DNA from: JBAYNW01 sp041678605
Lineage (GTDB): Bacteria; Cyanobacteriota; Vampirovibrionia; Gastranaerophilales; Gastranaerophilaceae
Assembly: GCA_041678605.1 (NCBI GenBank)
Contig: JBAYNW010000036.1
Location: 1-15,131, forward strand
Length of the DNA: 15,131 bases
Direction of reading: 5' to 3'
The notes beneath the pieces are model-generated. The model worked only from the letters and a program-made list of their open reading frames with translations, was not told where the DNA came from and did not search any database. A program made the position numbers and the translations under genes. This document shows, in pieces, positions 13,277-15,131 of this stretch (position 1 is its first letter; each line of letters begins with the position of its first letter).

Positions 13277-14755
13277 ATGCCTGCTGGTATAAAAGATAAA
13301 ATAAGTGCTGCTTTGCAGTTTCATCAATCAGGGCAATTGCCTGAAGCTGAAGAATTATATCTGCAAATATTGGATGCATTGCCCGATAACGCTCAGACCC
13401 TAAATTTGCTGGGGTTGCTTAAACTTCAAAATAAACAGTTTGAAGATGCCGTATTTTATATTAAAAAAGCAACTGACATCAATCCCTGTGCCTATTTTTT
13501 TGAAAGCCTCGGCTTAGCTTACTTTAACGACGGCAATTTTGACAGTGCAATTGACAGTTATCAAAAGTCCTTAGAATTAGATTCGGGCAATTTTGATGTC
13601 TGGTTTAATCTTGCTATGGCGTACAAAAGGAACGGGAAATTTGACGATGCGGTCGGGACATACCAAAGGGCGTTGGCAATTAAACCCGACAATCCTGATG
13701 TTTACTTTAATCTCGGCAATATTTACGAAAATAAAAATGAGACCTCGACGGCTTTGGAATATTACCGAAAGGCTTCTGAGTTTGGCGTTAATGACGAAAA
13801 TCTTAATTACTTTTTAGCGGTTTCTTATTTAAAGACAAAGAATTTTAAAGACGGATGGAAATATTATGAAGACAGGCCGAGCAAGGATTTTGGGATTTTG
13901 ACTCAGGAGCTTCAATACAAAGATTTAATTAAATCCAGACCGCTCTGGACAGGTGAACCGATAAAAGACAAAACTCTTTTTGTTTACTACGAAGCGGGAT
14001 TGGGCGATACACTGATGTACGCAAGATATATTAAGCTTTTAAAGAACAAATGTGCAAAAGTTTTGTTCAAACCTCAAATGGGGTTTGTCAAGCTTTTTCG
14101 GGATAGTGATTTGGACACCGAGATTGTGGGCGTTGAAACTCCTATGGAGAATGTGGTTTTCGATGTACATATTCCGCTAATGAGTATTCCATACGTTCTC
14201 GGGCTAAATTCGGAGGAAGAAATTCCCTTTTCGGGAGGTTATTTGAAGTCTAATCCTGAAAAGGTCAATTTTTACAAAGAAAAATATTTTGATAATAATA
14301 AATTTAAGATAGGGATAAAATGGCAGGGAAACGCGGCTTATGACAGAAATAGGATTATTCCGTTGGAAAAATTTTACAGGCTTTTTGATTCGGATAAGGC
14401 TCAATTTTATTCTATTCAAAAGGGGGATGGTGCCGGAGAGCTTAAAAATTTGCCCGAAAAATATGAAATAACCGACCTTGGGACGACTTTTGACGATTTT
14501 GCAGACACTGCTGCGGCTATTGAAAATTTGGATTTGGTTATCTGTAATGACACGTCCGTTGTGCATCTTGTCGGAGCGTTGGGAAAACCCTGTTGGGTGC
14601 TGCTGCCGTTTGTTTCAAATTGGAGATGGCATGATGATTTTAGCTACAGCCCCTGGTATGACAGCGTAAGACTCTTTAAACAACAAAAACTTGATGATTG
14701 GGATGGAGTATTTGAGAGCGTGGATGCTGAGTTAAAAAAAACAATAACGAAATAA
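13277..14755 (+). CDS. TPR-repeat protein with C-terminal GT-B glycosyltransferase-like domain
   Basis: Start at 13277 (492 residues), chosen because GGGAG lies 6 bases upstream; the ATG at 13247 sits inside the -10 box and would add ten unlikely residues. Residues 6-200 hold five or six tetratricopeptide repeats (for example NFDVWFNLAMAYKRNGKFDD, at 105-124), a protein-binding superhelix. Residues 222-490 match the glycosyltransferase-9/heptosyltransferase-like domain often fused to TPRs: YYEAGLGDTLMYARYIKLL (238-256), KIGIKWQGN (344-352), DRNRIIPLEKF (356-366) and NDTSVVHLVGALGKPCWVLL (424-443), then SPWY-x4-LF (458-467). The family is thought to transfer sugars to proteins or surface glycans; donor and acceptor cannot be told here. 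It is cytoplasmic, with no signal peptide. No clear terminator follows. Confidence 0.88.
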   Translation: MPAGIKDKISAALQFHQSGQLPEAEELYLQILDALPDNAQTLNLLGLLKLQNKQFEDAVFYIKKATDINPCAYFFESLGLAYFNDGNFDSAIDSYQKSLELDSGNFDVWFNLAMAYKRNGKFDDAVGTYQRALAIKPDNPDVYFNLGNIYENKNETSTALEYYRKASEFGVNDENLNYFLAVSYLKTKNFKDGWKYYEDRPSKDFGILTQELQYKDLIKSRPLWTGEPIKDKTLFVYYEAGLGDTLMYARYIKLLKNKCAKVLFKPQMGFVKLFRDSDLDTEIVGVETPMENVVFDVHIPLMSIPYVLGLNSEEEIPFSGGYLKSNPEKVNFYKEKYFDNNKFKIGIKWQGNAAYDRNRIIPLEKFYRLFDSDKAQFYSIQKGDGAGELKNLPEKYEITDLGTTFDDFADTAAAIENLDLVICNDTSVVHLVGALGKPCWVLLPFVSNWRWHDDFSYSPWYDSVRLFKQQKLDDWDGVFESVDAELKKTITK

Positions 14756-14835
14756 TAAATACTATGTTTTTTAAAATAAAATTGAGGTTGATTTTTGAAT
14801 TAGTCTATGATAACCTAGAACTTGATTGAAATATT

Positions 14836-14870
14836 TAAGTCAAGGGTGGGACCGCCACCTGGCTAATAAA
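14836..14870 (+). repeat. 35-bp direct repeat, copy 1
   Basis: It runs from TAAGTCAAGGGTGGG to GGCTAATAAA and differs from copy 2 at one base (A or G after TAAGTC). The core GGTGG-GACCG-CCACC forms a 5-bp stem. Confidence 0.85.
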
Positions 14871-15056
14871 AGATAGAAAAACTGACAGAGTTCTAGGCGA
14901 AGTATGAGCCAAAGAAATATGTCATTGCGAGGAGCGAGGCACGAGTGACGCGGCAAACCAAAGAACATGGAATAACTAACGACAAAAAGATTGAAAAACA
15001 AATAACATAAATTAAGGGCCATTAGCTCAGGTAAGCCTGAAAGCAGAAAGCCCGAA

Positions 15057-15081
15057 GAAAAAAGATTAAGTATCTTTTTTC
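15057..15081. repeat. A/T-rich 10-bp hairpin with T-run
   Basis: GAAAAAAGAT (15057-15066) pairs perfectly with ATCTTTTTTC (15072-15081) over a 5-base loop. It could act as a weak terminator; it lies 5 bases before repeat copy 2. Confidence 0.5.
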
Positions 15082-15086
15082 GAGGA

Positions 15087-15121
15087 TAAGTCGAGGGTGG
15101 GACCGCCACCTGGCTAATAAA
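15087..15121 (+). repeat. 35-bp direct repeat, copy 2
   Basis: Matches copy 1 at 34 of 35 positions, 251 bases downstream. Both copies begin TAAGTC and end AATAAA. The window stops 10 bases later, so further copies may follow. Confidence 0.85.
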
Positions 15122-15131
15122 GAAGAATATA

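Larger units (their letters stand above)
14756..15131. other. Intergenic region without a credible gene, holding direct repeats
   Basis: Contents are two 35-bp direct repeats (14836-14870 and 15087-15121), one copy of the GTCATTGCGAGG word (14921-14932), a 10-bp A/T-rich hairpin (15057-15081) and a short hairpin CAGG-TAAG-CCTG near 15029-15040. TTGAGG-N18-TATGAT before the first repeat is a possible weak promoter. The region may produce a noncoding RNA, but no known family is recognised. The minus-strand frame over it only translates the repeats. Confidence 0.6.

Noticed and set aside
14820..14875. SAM or TPP riboswitch suggested by GGTGGGACCG and CTGGCTAAT words
   Set aside because: The order and companion motifs of those riboswitches are absent and no downstream gene is present in the window.
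15016..15053. tRNA-like 5' end (GGGCCATTAGCTCAGG)
   Set aside because: The first 15 bases resemble a tRNA acceptor and D-arm start, but no anticodon arm, GTTCGA loop or matching 3' acceptor follows in the window.
14840..15109. 89-codon minus-strand frame
   Set aside because: Both ends are translations of the 35-bp direct repeats and the middle crosses another repeat word; there is no protein-like conservation.

Overview
The window reads as chromosomal DNA from a low-GC bacterium of the non-photosynthetic cyanobacterial lineage (Melainabacteria/Vampirovibrionia, most like gut Gastranaerophilales). The main evidence is the ATP synthase operon. Its order a-c-b'-b-delta-alpha-gamma, with two different b-type stator subunits and no beta or epsilon gene attached, is the cyanobacterial arrangement. 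A pilin-like protein with an A^FTLAEVLI processing site fits the same group. The lineage call is inference; the gene order is directly visible.

Layout. 1-675 (minus): the N-terminal part of a prepilin-like protein running off the left edge. 676-963: repeat-rich DNA with an 85-base hairpin. 964-6007 (minus): the seven-gene ATP synthase operon from a TTGAAA-N16-TACAAT promoter at 6027-6054. 6068-7405 (plus): biotin-protein ligase (birA) interrupted in frame by a DUF559 endonuclease-like cassette with GC-rich inverted repeats. 7448-9250 (plus): lepA (EF4), probably leaderless. 9286-10878 (minus) and 11892-13247 (plus): two divergent polytopic membrane proteins of unknown function and similar layout. 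13277-14755 (plus): a TPR-glycosyltransferase fusion. 14756-15131: no protein gene, two copies of a 35-bp direct repeat.

The most notable region is 10912-11892. Each membrane-protein gene is preceded by the same series of elements: promoter, ribosome-binding site, very short ORF, intrinsic terminator, then the large gene. The minus-strand leader peptide (25 aa) has four consecutive Cys codons. The plus-strand leader peptide (28 aa) has nine Met codons, mostly in two runs of three. In both, sequence inside the small ORF just past the Cys or Met run can pair with the 5' arm of the terminator, which would block terminator formation. This is the layout of ribosome-mediated transcription attenuation. 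It suggests that two related membrane proteins respond to cysteine and methionine (or their charged tRNAs) respectively. The pairing is visible in the sequence; the regulatory role is inference.

The intergenic DNA is unusual throughout. Degenerate 8-bp repeats (units such as TCGAACGG, CTTAAGGG, GTGATTAA) recur in at least five places, including inside the ATP synthase operon and in the leader-coding part of the prepilin gene. An approximately 84-bp tandem repeat lies next to the Met-leader promoter.
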